64,000 bases of DNA. It comes from Acidobacteriota bacterium (lineage in GTDB: Bacteria; Acidobacteriota; Blastocatellia; Pyrinomonadales; Pyrinomonadaceae). The position numbers and the translations under genes are program-made. The stretch covers positions 2,457,001 to 2,521,000 of the forward strand of contig QQUY01000001.1 in the NCBI GenBank assembly GCA_003385635.1. Reading direction: 5' to 3'. Below are positions 24,432 through 34,400 of the stretch, piece by piece; position 1 is the stretch's first letter, and every line of letters begins with the position of its first letter. Under the pieces are notes generated by a model. That model did no database searches. It was given only the letters and a program-made list of their open reading frames with translations, and was not told where the DNA came from.

Positions 24432-24451
24432 AAGAACGAATTTCTTGACTT

Positions 24452-24925
24452 ATGCGAGTCCTAGGAATAGATCCCGGTAGCGAGGTGCTCGGATGGGGCA
24501 TCCTCGATGGCGGCCCCCTTAAATACAGGGGCGTCGCTTACGGTGTCATCAAGCCCGGTCGTAGGGCCGCATTCCCTAAGAGGCTTTCGACGATCCACAA
24601 CGACCTGCTCGAGGTCATCGAGAAATACCAGCCGGATATACTCGCGATCGAGGAAGCGTTCTTTGCCAAGAACGCGAAAGTAGCTATCAAGCTAGGCCAG
24701 GTCCGCGGCGTCGTGCTCTTGGTCGGCGAATCATCCGGGCTTGAGATCGTCGAATACAGCCCGAGACTTATCAAACAGACGATCGTCGGTTACGGAAACG
24801 CGGAAAAGCTTCAGGTACAGGAGATGGTCCGCGTGCTCTTAAAACTCGAGAAGATCCCCGAACCCCACGACGCCGCCGACGCCCTCGCCACCGGTATCTG
24901 CCACTTTCATCACTGCACGCCGTAG
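24452..24925 (+). CDS. ruvC: Crossover junction endodeoxyribonuclease RuvC
   Basis: MRVLGIDPGSEVLGWGIL...LAIEEAFFAKNAKVAIKLGQVRG...PHDAADALA. Confidence 0.95.
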   Translation: MRVLGIDPGSEVLGWGILDGGPLKYRGVAYGVIKPGRRAAFPKRLSTIHNDLLEVIEKYQPDILAIEEAFFAKNAKVAIKLGQVRGVVLLVGESSGLEIVEYSPRLIKQTIVGYGNAEKLQVQEMVRVLLKLEKIPEPHDAADALATGICHFHHCTP

Positions 24926-25005
24926 TCTGTTGAGACCGTTCAGTCTGTTGAGTCTGTTGAGTCTGTTGAGTCTGTCGGGTCTATTGAGTCTGTCGGGTCT
25001 TTCGT
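24925..25005. repeat. Nonamer tandem array, left arm (GTCTGTTGA, 9 units)
   Basis: GTCTGTTGA GACCGTTCA GTCTGTTGA x3 GTCTGTCGG GTCTATTGA GTCTGTCGG GTCTTTCGT, constant 9-nt period. Confidence 0.9.
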
Positions 25006-25035
25006 AGCGACAGCGTATCGGTCATAAGCGTTTAG

Positions 25036-25211
25036 CCGTGGGGCAGCCCGAAGGGCGCAGCCCACGGAATCAGTCGCCCCACCATCTTCAGCCGCGTAGC
25101 GGCGAAATCAAACGAAGGTCGCCCCTCCGGGGCTTGGAAATCTATCTCTGCCCGTACCCGGGACTGCGCCTGCGGCTTGTCCCGGGCTAACCTCCGTAGC
25201 CCCTTCGGGGC
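25036..25211. repeat. REP-like cluster of GC-rich palindromes between the nonamer arms
   Basis: CCGTGGG..CCCACGG (25036..25067), GCCCCTCCGGGGC, CCCGGGACTGCGCCTGCGGCTTGTCCCGGG, GCCCCTTCGGGGC. Confidence 0.65.
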
Positions 25212-25225
25212 AAAAACCCTTACAC

Positions 25226-25279
25226 TCAATAGACTCACTCGACTCAACAGACTCAATAGACTCAATAGACCCAATAGAC
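25226..25279. repeat. Nonamer tandem array, right arm (TCAATAGAC, 6 units), inverted relative to the left arm
   Basis: TCAATAGAC TCACTCGAC TCAACAGAC TCAATAGAC TCAATAGAC CCAATAGAC. Confidence 0.9.
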
Positions 25280-25348
25280 TCCCTGAAACGGGTGCTGTAA
25301 TATTGTAGTTTCGGTTAACAGCAATATTTTTCAGCTTCGGAGACCATC

Positions 25349-28300
25349 GTGAGCGAAAAGACAACGGACATTTCGGCGATCATAAAGGATAGTTTTGGCG
25401 CAAATGCCAGTTACGTTGAGAGCCTGTACAAACGTTACTCAAGCGACCCGGACCTAGTCGACGACTCGTGGAAACGGTACTTTAGCGGGCTAGTCGAAGC
25501 GGGAAACGGCGCTGCAACAGAACAGGCGCCAAAACAGACCGCGGAGACCTCTTCAGGCGCTTCCCAGACTGCTGCCCAGCCGGCGCCTGCAAAGGAACCT
25601 GACCGGGCCGAAAGTGAGGTACGCGAAGGTGTCGAGGCGAAGGCCATTTTCGGCCCTTCCAAGATAATCGTCGAGAACATGGAGGAAAGCCTTTCGGTCC
25701 CGACGGCCACCTCAGTCCGTAGAGTCCCGGTCAAGATCCTCGAAGAGAACAGAAGAGTTATAAATGACAACCTTATTGCCCGCGGTATGGGCAAGGTGTC
25801 GTTTACACATCTCATAGGTTGGGCGATCATCAAGGCGATCCGTGAATACCCGGCGATGAACGTGGGATTTGGAGTCGTCGACGGCAAGCCCTCGCGATTG
25901 ATCAGCGACAGCGTGAATTTCGGCGTCGCGATCGATATCGAGAAGAAAGACGGATCGAGAAACCTGCTTGTTCCGAACATAAAGGGAGTCGACAAGATGG
26001 ACTTCCTCGAGTTCTTTAACGCCTTTAACAACACGATAAAGCGCGCACGGTCCGGCGAACTTAAACTCGACGATTTTCAGGGAACTACGATCACGCTTAC
26101 AAATCCCGGCACGATCGGCACCGTCGCGTCAAATCCAAGGCTGATGGCCGGCCAGGCAGCGATCATCGCGACCGGTGCGATCGAGTTCCCTGCCGAGTAT
26201 CAGGGGATGACCTCGGCGGCACTTTCCCAGCTTGGGATCAGCAAGATCATGACGGTGACAAGCACTTATGATCACCGCGTCATCCAGGGTGCCGAAAGCG
26301 GATTGTTCCTTGCGAAGATCCACCAGTACCTGACCGGCAACCACCTCTTCTACGACGAGATATTCAGTGACCTTGAGATCCATTATCCGCCGCTTCGATG
26401 GGCTGAAGACTTCAACCCTTCCCTTCTGGGAAGCGACTACCAGCGGGAACAGGTCGTAAAACAGGCTAAGGTCCTTCAACTGATCGACGCCTATCGAGTA
26501 AGGGGTCACCTTCTTGCGGACATCGACCCGCTGAACATGACCGAGCATACGAATCGCGAACTCGATCTTGAGAACTTCGGCCTGACGATCTGGGACCTTG
26601 ACCGCGAATTTATCACCGACGGGCTTCACGGAAAGGAGACATCGACGCTTCGGGAGATCCTTTGGGTACTTCGCCGCGCTTACTGCGGAAAGGTCGGTAT
26701 CGAGTACAGGCACATTCAGGATGTCAACGAGAAGAAATGGCTGCGCGAGAAGATTCGACAGCAGTTCGTCGACACCGAGCCGCTCGACCCGAACATCCAG
26801 AAGGAACTTCTTCGCAAGCTGATCCAGGCCGAGCAGTTTGAACAGTTTCTGCACCGTAAGTATTTGGGACAGAAGAGGTTCTCGCTCGAAGGATGCGAAA
26901 CGCTGATCCCGTTACTTGACCAGTTGGTCGAGATCTCATCGGTTGGGGGCGTCGAGGAGATAATGATGGGAATGGCCCATCGCGGCCGCCTGAATGTGCT
27001 CGCGAACACCGTCGGAAACTCCGAGACCGGGGATATGGCGGAAAGGATCTTTACCGCGTTCGAAGGGACTGCACATCCGAGCTTCCCTGCAGACGAAGGC
27101 GATGTGAAATATCACCAGGGAGCGAGCGGGAAACGAACAACCAAGACGGGCAATGAGATATCGATAAGGCTCTCTTGCAATCCGTCGCATCTGGAGTTCG
27201 TCGACCCGGTCGTCGAGGGCATGGCGCGGGCGCGTCAGGACCAGATGCTTTTAGGCGACGACGAGAAGAAGGAAGAGGTGATAGACCGTGTTCTTCCGAT
27301 CCTCCTTCACGGCGACGCCGCGTTCGCGGGCCAGGGTATCGTGATGGAGACTCTTCAGCTTGCGAACCTTCGGGGCTATAGAACCGGCGGCACCATTCAC
27401 ATTGTAGTAAACAATCAGATAGGGTTTACGACTGCACCCGAAGCGAGCCGCAGTTCGATCTACTCGACCGATGCGGCGCATATGACGCAGCTTCCGATCT
27501 TCCACATAAATGGAGATTCTCCAGAGTCTGCGTGGCGAGTCGCGAAGATCGCGCTCGAGTACAGGCAGGAATTCAATAAAGACGTCGCGCTCGACCTGGT
27601 AGGTTTCCGCCGTCTTGGCCACAATGAAGGCGACGAGCCGAGCTACACCCAGCCACTGATGTACCAGAGGGTGAAAGAGCATCCCGGCGTACGGGATATT
27701 TATGCTCGTGAGCTTATCCAGAGCGGCGTCCTGACCGAAGAAGAAGTCAAGGCGATGACCGACGAGGTCGTATCGAAGTACGAATCGATCCTCGAGAACG
27801 CCAAGAAGATCGCGGAAGAGCGCAAGAAAACGCCCGAGCTCGCTCCGCCGATCGAGGAAGAGGACGGCTCGGCGGTTCTCGATACCGGCGTGCCGCTGGA
27901 CACGCTAAAAGAGGTTACAAACAAGATCTCGATCGTCCCGGAGGACTTCAACGTCAATCCGAAAATGGTCGGCCAACTCGGCAGACGAGCGAAAATGGGT
28001 TCCGGTGAAAGCCCTATGGACTGGGGATTCGCGGAGGCAATGGCATTCGGAACGCTCGTCCTGGATGGTAAGGTGGTTCGGCTCAGCGGACAGGATTCGG
28101 GCCGCGGAACTTTCTCGCACAGGCATTCACTGCTGTACGACACGCAGACGGGCGCGGTGTGGTGCCCGCTCGCGGAGCTGCGCAACAGTGACACGCCCGA
28201 GGCGAGGTTCCACGTCTTTGACAGCTCCCTGTCCGAAGCCGGAGTCCTAGGGTTCGAATACGGATATTCGACCATCGAACAGGACGCTCTTGTTATATGG

Positions 28301-29059
28301 GAGGCGCAGTTCGGTGACTTCTCGAACGGAGCCCAGGTCATAATCGACCAGTACATAGCGGCTTCCGAAGACAAGTGGAACGAGAAATGCCGCCTTGTGA
28401 TGCTTCTGCCTCACGGATACGAAGGCCAGGGCCCGGAACACTCTTCGGCTAGGCTCGAACGGTACCTGACACTTTGTGCAGAAAATAACCTGCAAGTCTG
28501 CAATCCGACCACGCCTGCACAGTATTTTCATATGCTTCGCCGCCAGGTAATGCAGGAAAGTGTTCGGCCGTTGGTCGTGATGACGCCGAAGAGCCTTCTA
28601 AGACTCCCGGCAGCGACATCGGACATCTCAGAACTCAGCTCAGGAGGTTTCAAGCCTGTGATCGAGGATACGAAGATCGAGGCTGCGGACAAGGTGGAGA
28701 GGCTTCTGATCTGTTCGGGCAAGGTGTTTTACGATCTTGATTCGGCACGTGATGAAGCAACCGCTGGAACCGTTGCGATAGCGCGGCTCGAACAGTTCTA
28801 TCCGTTCCCTAAGACGGGTATTGAAGAACTTGTTTCGAGATTTAAGAATCTGAAGGAAGTTGTGTGGGTTCAGGAAGAGCCGAAGAACATGGGTGGCTGG
28901 ATGTTCGTCGCGCCGAGGTTGAGCGATCTGTTCGCCGGCGCGATGCCGGTTTCTTACGTGGGCCGCGAACCCTCCGCATCGCCGGCTACAGGAAACTATA
29001 TCGTGCACGAGCTTGAACAGAACAAACTTCTGAATGAAGCGCTCGGCATTGACCATTGA
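25349..29059 (+). CDS. kgd: Multifunctional 2-oxoglutarate decarboxylase/dehydrogenase E1 fused to an E2 succinyltransferase catalytic domain (KGD/OdhA-type)
   Basis: 1236-aa ORF; E2-like core TSTYDHRVIQGAESGLFL followed by full E1o (HRGRLNVLANT, RRLGHNEGDEPSYTQPLMY, SGQDSGRGTFSHRHSLLYD). Confidence 0.93.
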   Translation: MSEKTTDISAIIKDSFGANASYVESLYKRYSSDPDLVDDSWKRYFSGLVEAGNGAATEQAPKQTAETSSGASQTAAQPAPAKEPDRAESEVREGVEAKAIFGPSKIIVENMEESLSVPTATSVRRVPVKILEENRRVINDNLIARGMGKVSFTHLIGWAIIKAIREYPAMNVGFGVVDGKPSRLISDSVNFGVAIDIEKKDGSRNLLVPNIKGVDKMDFLEFFNAFNNTIKRARSGELKLDDFQGTTITLTNPGTIGTVASNPRLMAGQAAIIATGAIEFPAEYQGMTSAALSQLGISKIMTVTSTYDHRVIQGAESGLFLAKIHQYLTGNHLFYDEIFSDLEIHYPPLRWAEDFNPSLLGSDYQREQVVKQAKVLQLIDAYRVRGHLLADIDPLNMTEHTNRELDLENFGLTIWDLDREFITDGLHGKETSTLREILWVLRRAYCGKVGIEYRHIQDVNEKKWLREKIRQQFVDTEPLDPNIQKELLRKLIQAEQFEQFLHRKYLGQKRFSLEGCETLIPLLDQLVEISSVGGVEEIMMGMAHRGRLNVLANTVGNSETGDMAERIFTAFEGTAHPSFPADEGDVKYHQGASGKRTTKTGNEISIRLSCNPSHLEFVDPVVEGMARARQDQMLLGDDEKKEEVIDRVLPILLHGDAAFAGQGIVMETLQLANLRGYRTGGTIHIVVNNQIGFTTAPEASRSSIYSTDAAHMTQLPIFHINGDSPESAWRVAKIALEYRQEFNKDVALDLVGFRRLGHNEGDEPSYTQPLMYQRVKEHPGVRDIYARELIQSGVLTEEEVKAMTDEVVSKYESILENAKKIAEERKKTPELAPPIEEEDGSAVLDTGVPLDTLKEVTNKISIVPEDFNVNPKMVGQLGRRAKMGSGESPMDWGFAEAMAFGTLVLDGKVVRLSGQDSGRGTFSHRHSLLYDTQTGAVWCPLAELRNSDTPEARFHVFDSSLSEAGVLGFEYGYSTIEQDALVIWEAQFGDFSNGAQVIIDQYIAASEDKWNEKCRLVMLLPHGYEGQGPEHSSARLERYLTLCAENNLQVCNPTTPAQYFHMLRRQVMQESVRPLVVMTPKSLLRLPAATSDISELSSGGFKPVIEDTKIEAADKVERLLICSGKVFYDLDSARDEATAGTVAIARLEQFYPFPKTGIEELVSRFKNLKEVVWVQEEPKNMGGWMFVAPRLSDLFAGAMPVSYVGREPSASPATGNYIVHELEQNKLLNEALGIDH

Positions 29060-29180
29060 CCATTGACCATTGACCATTTATTCATGGCCGGAATACGATC
29101 GGAGATTATCGGTTGTCTGACTCCTGACTGCTGACTTCTGACTTCTGACTTCTGACCCCCTGACTTCTGTCTCCTGTCTC
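29048..29180. repeat. Heptamer arrays (ATTGACC x4, then CTGACTT-type x about 9)
   Basis: 29048..29075 ATTGACC repeats overlapping the kgd stop; 29117..29180 CTGACTC/G/T units. Confidence 0.85.
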
Positions 29181-29189
29181 TGACTGATT

Positions 29190-30344
29190 ATGATCTTCAG
29201 CAATACCTTCAGATCACTCGCCGCCGCTGTAACGCCCCTTCTGTTCCTTGCCTGTTTCGGCTCCCAAACAGTTGATGTCGACGCTAACAAGACCTCGCTG
29301 CTCAGTGAACCGCCGCCTGCCGAGAAGGCCGAATCGATCTCGATCGCCGCAGTCGGCGACATAATGTTAGGTTCGACATTTCCCAACGAATCGCGAATGC
29401 CCCCAAATGACGGAGCAGACTTGCTTGACCCCGTGTCCGGAATCCTTAGATCAGCCGATATCGCCTTCGGAAATCTCGAAGGACCGCTTGCGGACTCAGG
29501 CGCATCGACCAAATGCAGGCGAGGCAGCACCAGATGCTTTGCCTTCAGAATGCCGACACGGTATGCGGCTCATCTCAAGGAAGCGGGATTTGACGTGATG
29601 AGCGTCGCTAACAACCACGCAGGTGATTTTGGCGCTTCAGGCAGGCGTACTACCCGCGAGACGCTTGACGGGCTCGGCATTCTTCACGCGGGGAGTGACA
29701 GCGGAAGGTACTCGACTGCCTTTTTGACCGCGGGAGGCAAGAAGATCGCTTTCATAGCGTTCGCAACGAACTCGATCTCACTCAACGTCAACAACCTTTC
29801 GGCGGCGCGAGCGGCTGTCGAAAGAGCCGACAGAAGCGCCGATATCGTCGTCGTCTCGTTTCACGGCGGTGCGGAAGGCTCGGCGGCGAAACGGGTTCCG
29901 AACAAGACCGAGATCTTCTATCGGGAAAAGCGAGGCAATCTGCCTCTGTTCTCGAAAACCGTGATCGACGCCGGCGCAGACCTGGTGCTCGGACACGGTC
30001 CACACGTTCTCCGCGGAATGGAGATCTACAAGGACCGTTTGATCGCGTACTCGCTTGGAAATTTTGCGACCTACGGATGGTTCAGGCTAGAGGGCGACAC
30101 CGCGGAAACGCTTGTATTGACTGTAGATATCGATCCGGAAGGCAAGTTCCTGAAAGGTAAGATCCATCCATTCGTTCTAGAAGGCCGCGGCATCCTGACC
30201 GAGGATACGTCGGGCTCGGCGATCAGAACTATCCGCACGCTTTCTACCCTTGACTTTCCAGAGTCCGCACCCTCGATCGACGAAGACGGCTCGATCTTGT
30301 ATGACGCCTCCTCCAGGGCAAGAAGGGTCTCTGAAGATAATTAA
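29190..30344 (+). CDS. CapA family metallophosphatase-like protein
   Basis: ISIAAVGDIMLGSTFP...ADIAFGNLEGPLAD...MSVANNHAGDFG...DLVLGHGPHVLRGMEIY; lipoprotein-like N-terminus. Confidence 0.9.
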   Translation: MIFSNTFRSLAAAVTPLLFLACFGSQTVDVDANKTSLLSEPPPAEKAESISIAAVGDIMLGSTFPNESRMPPNDGADLLDPVSGILRSADIAFGNLEGPLADSGASTKCRRGSTRCFAFRMPTRYAAHLKEAGFDVMSVANNHAGDFGASGRRTTRETLDGLGILHAGSDSGRYSTAFLTAGGKKIAFIAFATNSISLNVNNLSAARAAVERADRSADIVVVSFHGGAEGSAAKRVPNKTEIFYREKRGNLPLFSKTVIDAGADLVLGHGPHVLRGMEIYKDRLIAYSLGNFATYGWFRLEGDTAETLVLTVDIDPEGKFLKGKIHPFVLEGRGILTEDTSGSAIRTIRTLSTLDFPESAPSIDEDGSILYDASSRARRVSEDN

Positions 30345-30345
30345 C

Positions 30346-30431
30346 AGGGATCAGGGATCAGGGATCAGGGATCAGGAGAAAGATACCACTTTGAACTTTG
30401 AATTTTGAACTTTGAACTTCGAACTTTCGAA
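30346..30431. repeat. Heptamer arrays AGGGATC x4 and TTTGAAC x about 6
   Basis: 30346..30373 perfect AGGGATC units; 30390..30431 TTTGAAC-type units. Confidence 0.85.
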
Positions 30432-30473
30432 ATTGAACATTTAGTTCGAGCCGATCCCGTATCTTCCCGCGCG

Positions 30474-31421
30474 TCAATCCTTTCTTGATTTCTCGATCCT
30501 TTCGACAAGTCGTCCGGCGTGGTTGCGGGCAATAAGCGGAATGCGTTCGTCGTCCTGTAGCTTCCTGAGATACGGAAGGAGTTGTTCCGGATCTGATATC
30601 GAGTCGCGGCGAATATACGAGTCGATCGATTTCATAATCCGGGGAGCCTCGAGAGGCTGGTTCTTGCGGGCGACCTCCATATCGAAGACCCATATGAATT
30701 GATTGCTGATCTTCTTGTATTCGTCGGTAAGATCCTTCGCCTTTGAGTTCTCAGTCCAGTTAAACGAATCAGTTCTTTTCACTCCGTCTCTGTTGACGGT
30801 CAGGGTCATCGTGCCCAAATGTCCGTAATCTCGCTCCTCGGACTGATGCCTTACGCCGTCGGATAGGTATGCCAGCTCTCCCCACAACGCTTCCAGGCGC
30901 TCCATTATGTGCGCGGAGATCTGGATCGACTCAGTTTCGTCCACCTCGAAGTCTTGTTTTTTGAACCATATACGGCCGTTCCCTTTTTCATCGTGTTCGA
31001 TCTTGACGTGCGAAACGATGAACTTCGGGTTCTCGAATTCGTAGGCAAACACCGGCTCGAACGGGAAGTTTGGCTTTACTTCACCAACATCCGTATCGGC
31101 AGGTCTTGAGTTTTTCTTTTTGGAGGGAGTTGACTGGGAAAAGGCGATCGTGGCTGATAGAAAGAGAAGCAGGACCGCAATGCTAATCGAACCTGACAGA
31201 AACGATCTTCGAGACTCCTGCTTCCTGCATCGTGACGCCGTAAAGGGCCTTTGCGGCCTCCATCGTACGCTTGTTGTGCGTAATGACGATGAACTGTGTG
31301 TTCTCCGACATTGATTCGATCCTGTTAACAAATCTTCCAACATTAGCATCGTCAAGAGGCGCATCGACCTCGTCCAGCAGGCAGAACGGCGAAGGCCTGT
31401 ATTTGAATATCGCCAGTACAA
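30474..31421 (-). CDS. Secreted hypothetical protein; true start probably near 31200
   Basis: Signal-peptide-like FLSGSISIAVLLLFLSATIAFSQS begins where smc ends; the upstream part of the ORF lies in an alternate frame of smc and is unlikely to be translated. Confidence 0.6.
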   Translation of the reverse strand: MYWRYSNTGLRRSACWTRSMRLLTMLMLEDLLTGSNQCRRTHSSSSLRTTSVRWRPQRPFTASRCRKQESRRSFLSGSISIAVLLLFLSATIAFSQSTPSKKKNSRPADTDVGEVKPNFPFEPVFAYEFENPKFIVSHVKIEHDEKGNGRIWFKKQDFEVDETESIQISAHIMERLEALWGELAYLSDGVRHQSEERDYGHLGTMTLTVNRDGVKRTDSFNWTENSKAKDLTDEYKKISNQFIWVFDMEVARKNQPLEAPRIMKSIDSYIRRDSISDPEQLLPYLRKLQDDERIPLIARNHAGRLVERIEKSRKD

Positions 31422-34400
31422 GGGCGATCGCGGTCATCGCTTTCTCTCCGCCTGAGAGAAGAAGCATGTTCTGCAATCGTTTTCCGGGCGGCTGAGCTAT
31501 GATCTCGACGCCTGCTTCAAGCACGTCGTCGGCTTCCAGCAGCACCATTTCACCGGTGCCGCCGCCGAACAGCTCACTGAAAAAATCAGTGAAGTTCTTG
31601 TTTATGGCTTCGAACGCATCCTTGAACCGTTGCCTGGATCTTCGCTTGATCTCCCGCAGCGCTTCTTCCGCCGCCTTGATGCTTTCCTCAACATCGCTCT
31701 TCTGCGCTGTAAGGAACTCAAGCCTCTCTTCGGTCTCGCTCAGCTCGTCCAAAGCAAGCATATTGATGGCGCCGAAATTATCAAGCCTCGAACGCAATCG
31801 TCGAACCTCTTCCCGCGCCTTCGCAAGCTCGAAGCCTTCTTCGATCTCGACACTTTCAACCAACTGTTCAAGCGACGTACCAAGGTCTTCTGCAATCTTC
31901 TCGTCAAGATTTTTCAGGCTTGAGACCGTTTCAGTCTTTCGGATCTCCAATGAGGCCCTGTCATCCCTTGCGGCCGCAGCGACTTTGTTGATCTCTGCCA
32001 GTTCCGTCGACTTATTGTCAGAACTTTCACGTGCGGCGCTGAGATGCGTGATCGCTTCGTTCAGTTCGTCCCGCTCACCTTCTTCATCCCCGGCTGCGGC
32101 TTCGATCTGCTTCGCGAGGTCGACGCTCGACTTCTTCAGTGCTTCCGACATCAGGCGAGTCTCTTCGATCTCTTCCTTCTGCCTGATCGCTCTCGATTCC
32201 AGCTCAGATCGCTCAAGATTGACCCTTTCCAACGCTGTCTTCGCAGATCTGAGACGCTCCGCGGCAACCTCAGCATCGGTTCTGCGCCTGTTCAACACAA
32301 CGTTCTCATCATCGACATCCGATCGGGCACCGCCGATCGATTCGCCGATGCGGCCCATCTTCTCTTCCGTCAGAACAAGTGCTTTCGACGCAATACCGGC
32401 ATTCTCCGCCGCCTCGCGTTTGCGTGATTCCAGAGATTCGATCTCGGAAACGTTTTGAGAGATCTCGTCAGAAACCACCGTTCTGTGACGCTCTGCTCTT
32501 TCGATCTCCTGTGCAAGCGATCTTGCGTGAACCTCTTTTGAGAGCGACTCGCGTTCGATCTTCACTATCAATGCCTGAAGATCGACCAGGCGGTCTTCCA
32601 GCGAAGCCACAGTAGCTGAAGCCGTTTCCACGTCCTCTTCGGCCCTCTTGATGCCCGCTGCAAGCTCGCTCGCACCGAGCTTTAGTTCAGACAGTTCCCG
32701 CTTGAAGCCAAGGATCGAAACATTCTTTTCGCCCTCCGGAGTTCGGCCGGAAACATATAATTGTCCGCCGGCCACAATGTCACCATCCCACGTTGCCGCG
32801 ATCTCGTGATCTGCCTCATCAGCATCCCGCAGGCTGTCGATCAGCCGGGCGTGCATCTCGCGAGGAAAAGCTCTCAGAAGGGCGGTTAGCAGATCGTCCT
32901 CGGCACCAAGCACACCACCGACCGTGCCGTTCAGATTTCCGTTCAGTTCTCCAGGAGAAGCCTCCTTGTCGACGACCAGAACCGCGATCCTCCCCAGTTC
33001 GTTACGGTTCAGATACTCGATGGTCTTTCGGGCATCTTTCTTTGACGAAACTAGTATCGACTGAAGCCCTTGCCCAAACAGATTTTCGACGGCCCTCTCC
33101 GCGTTCTTGTCGACCCTGAGCTTATCGGCGAGAGTACCGATAAACCGGACACCTATGTTCTTTTGTTCTCCGAAGACCTTCTGGACGCTTGGGGAATAGA
33201 TGGCCTTTTTTTCTTCCAGCTCTTCAAGCGTCTCAAGTCGGTGATGCACGCGCGAGTAACGCTCGGTGAGCCTTGTCTGGACATCGGTTTTTGCGCTTAG
33301 CTCCTCTTTGGCTTTATCGAGCTTTTGTAAAATCCCTGACCTTTCTTCATTAAGCTCGGAGAGTTTCGCTTTTTCTGCTTCGAGGTCTGAACCAAGCTTT
33401 TCAAACTCATTGCGCCTTTCTTCGTGGGTCTTTCGGGCCCTTTCGTGTTCGCGTTCCAGCCCATCTGTCCGCTGCCGGAGCCGTTCTATGCTGCCCTCAA
33501 ACTGCCGTCCGATCTCTTCGAGCCTTTCTACCGCCGCGTTGTGCTGAAGATGTTCTGAACGCACTTCTTCAAGCTCCTTCTCGAACTCGTTCAGTTTCTT
33601 GAGCTTTCCGGCATAGACGTTCTCCGCTTCGCGCAGACGGTCCCTTTGTTTGTCCGCCGCTTCCTGTTCGGCCGCGACCTCTTTATCAAGCTTTCCAAGC
33701 TCCGTCAAAAGATCACCGACCCTCGATTCGGTCGCACGAAGGTCGGCTGCGAGATTCGTCGCACGTTCGGCCAACTCCTCCATCCTCGTGACCTGATACT
33801 CGTGCTCGCGCTTCGTGCGGTCCCTACGAAGTGCATTCTCGGCATGCTTGGCTCGAACTTCAGTGACCCGGTCTTCAGCATCTCGGGCCTCAAGCGTTGC
33901 CTTGCGGAACTCCTCGTCTTTCGCGGTGACGGCCTCAAAGCACTCGCGTTCCCTTTCGATCGCATTTGCGACGAGCCCCTCAAGTTCCGCCAGCCGGCTC
34001 TGGAATGAGGCTCCTTCCGACGCATAGGTCTTCTTGAGCAGGCCTCGGAACTCTTCCTTCAGGACCTTATAGCGCCGAGTCTTGGAGGCTTGTCTTCGCA
34101 GGCTTCGCGTCTGCTTCTCTATTTCAGCGACGATGTCCGTAATGCGCCCCAGATTCTGCTTTGCCGCTGCCAACCTCGATTCTGCGGCTCTTTGACGCAT
34201 TCTAAACTTTGAGATTCCTGCGGCTTCCTCGATCAGGGTACGGCGGTTTGAGGGTTTTGAAGAAAGTATCTGACCGATGCGGCCTTGTTCGATGATCGCG
34301 TAGTGTGCGCCGGAAAGGCCTGTGCCGGCAAACAGGTCCTGGATGTCCCGCAGACGGCAGTTCTTGTTGTTGAGGAGATACTCGCTTTCGCCGGAAAGAT

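Noticed and set aside
31200-31421. N-terminal extension of the 30474 ORF inside smc
   Set aside because: Overlaps the conserved SMC C-terminal head in another frame and precedes the evident signal peptide; true start unresolved.
31499-32458. 319-aa plus-strand Ser-rich ORF antisense to smc
   Set aside because: Ser/Leu/Phe-rich composition is the expected mirror of Glu/Lys/Arg coiled-coil codons; no independent support.
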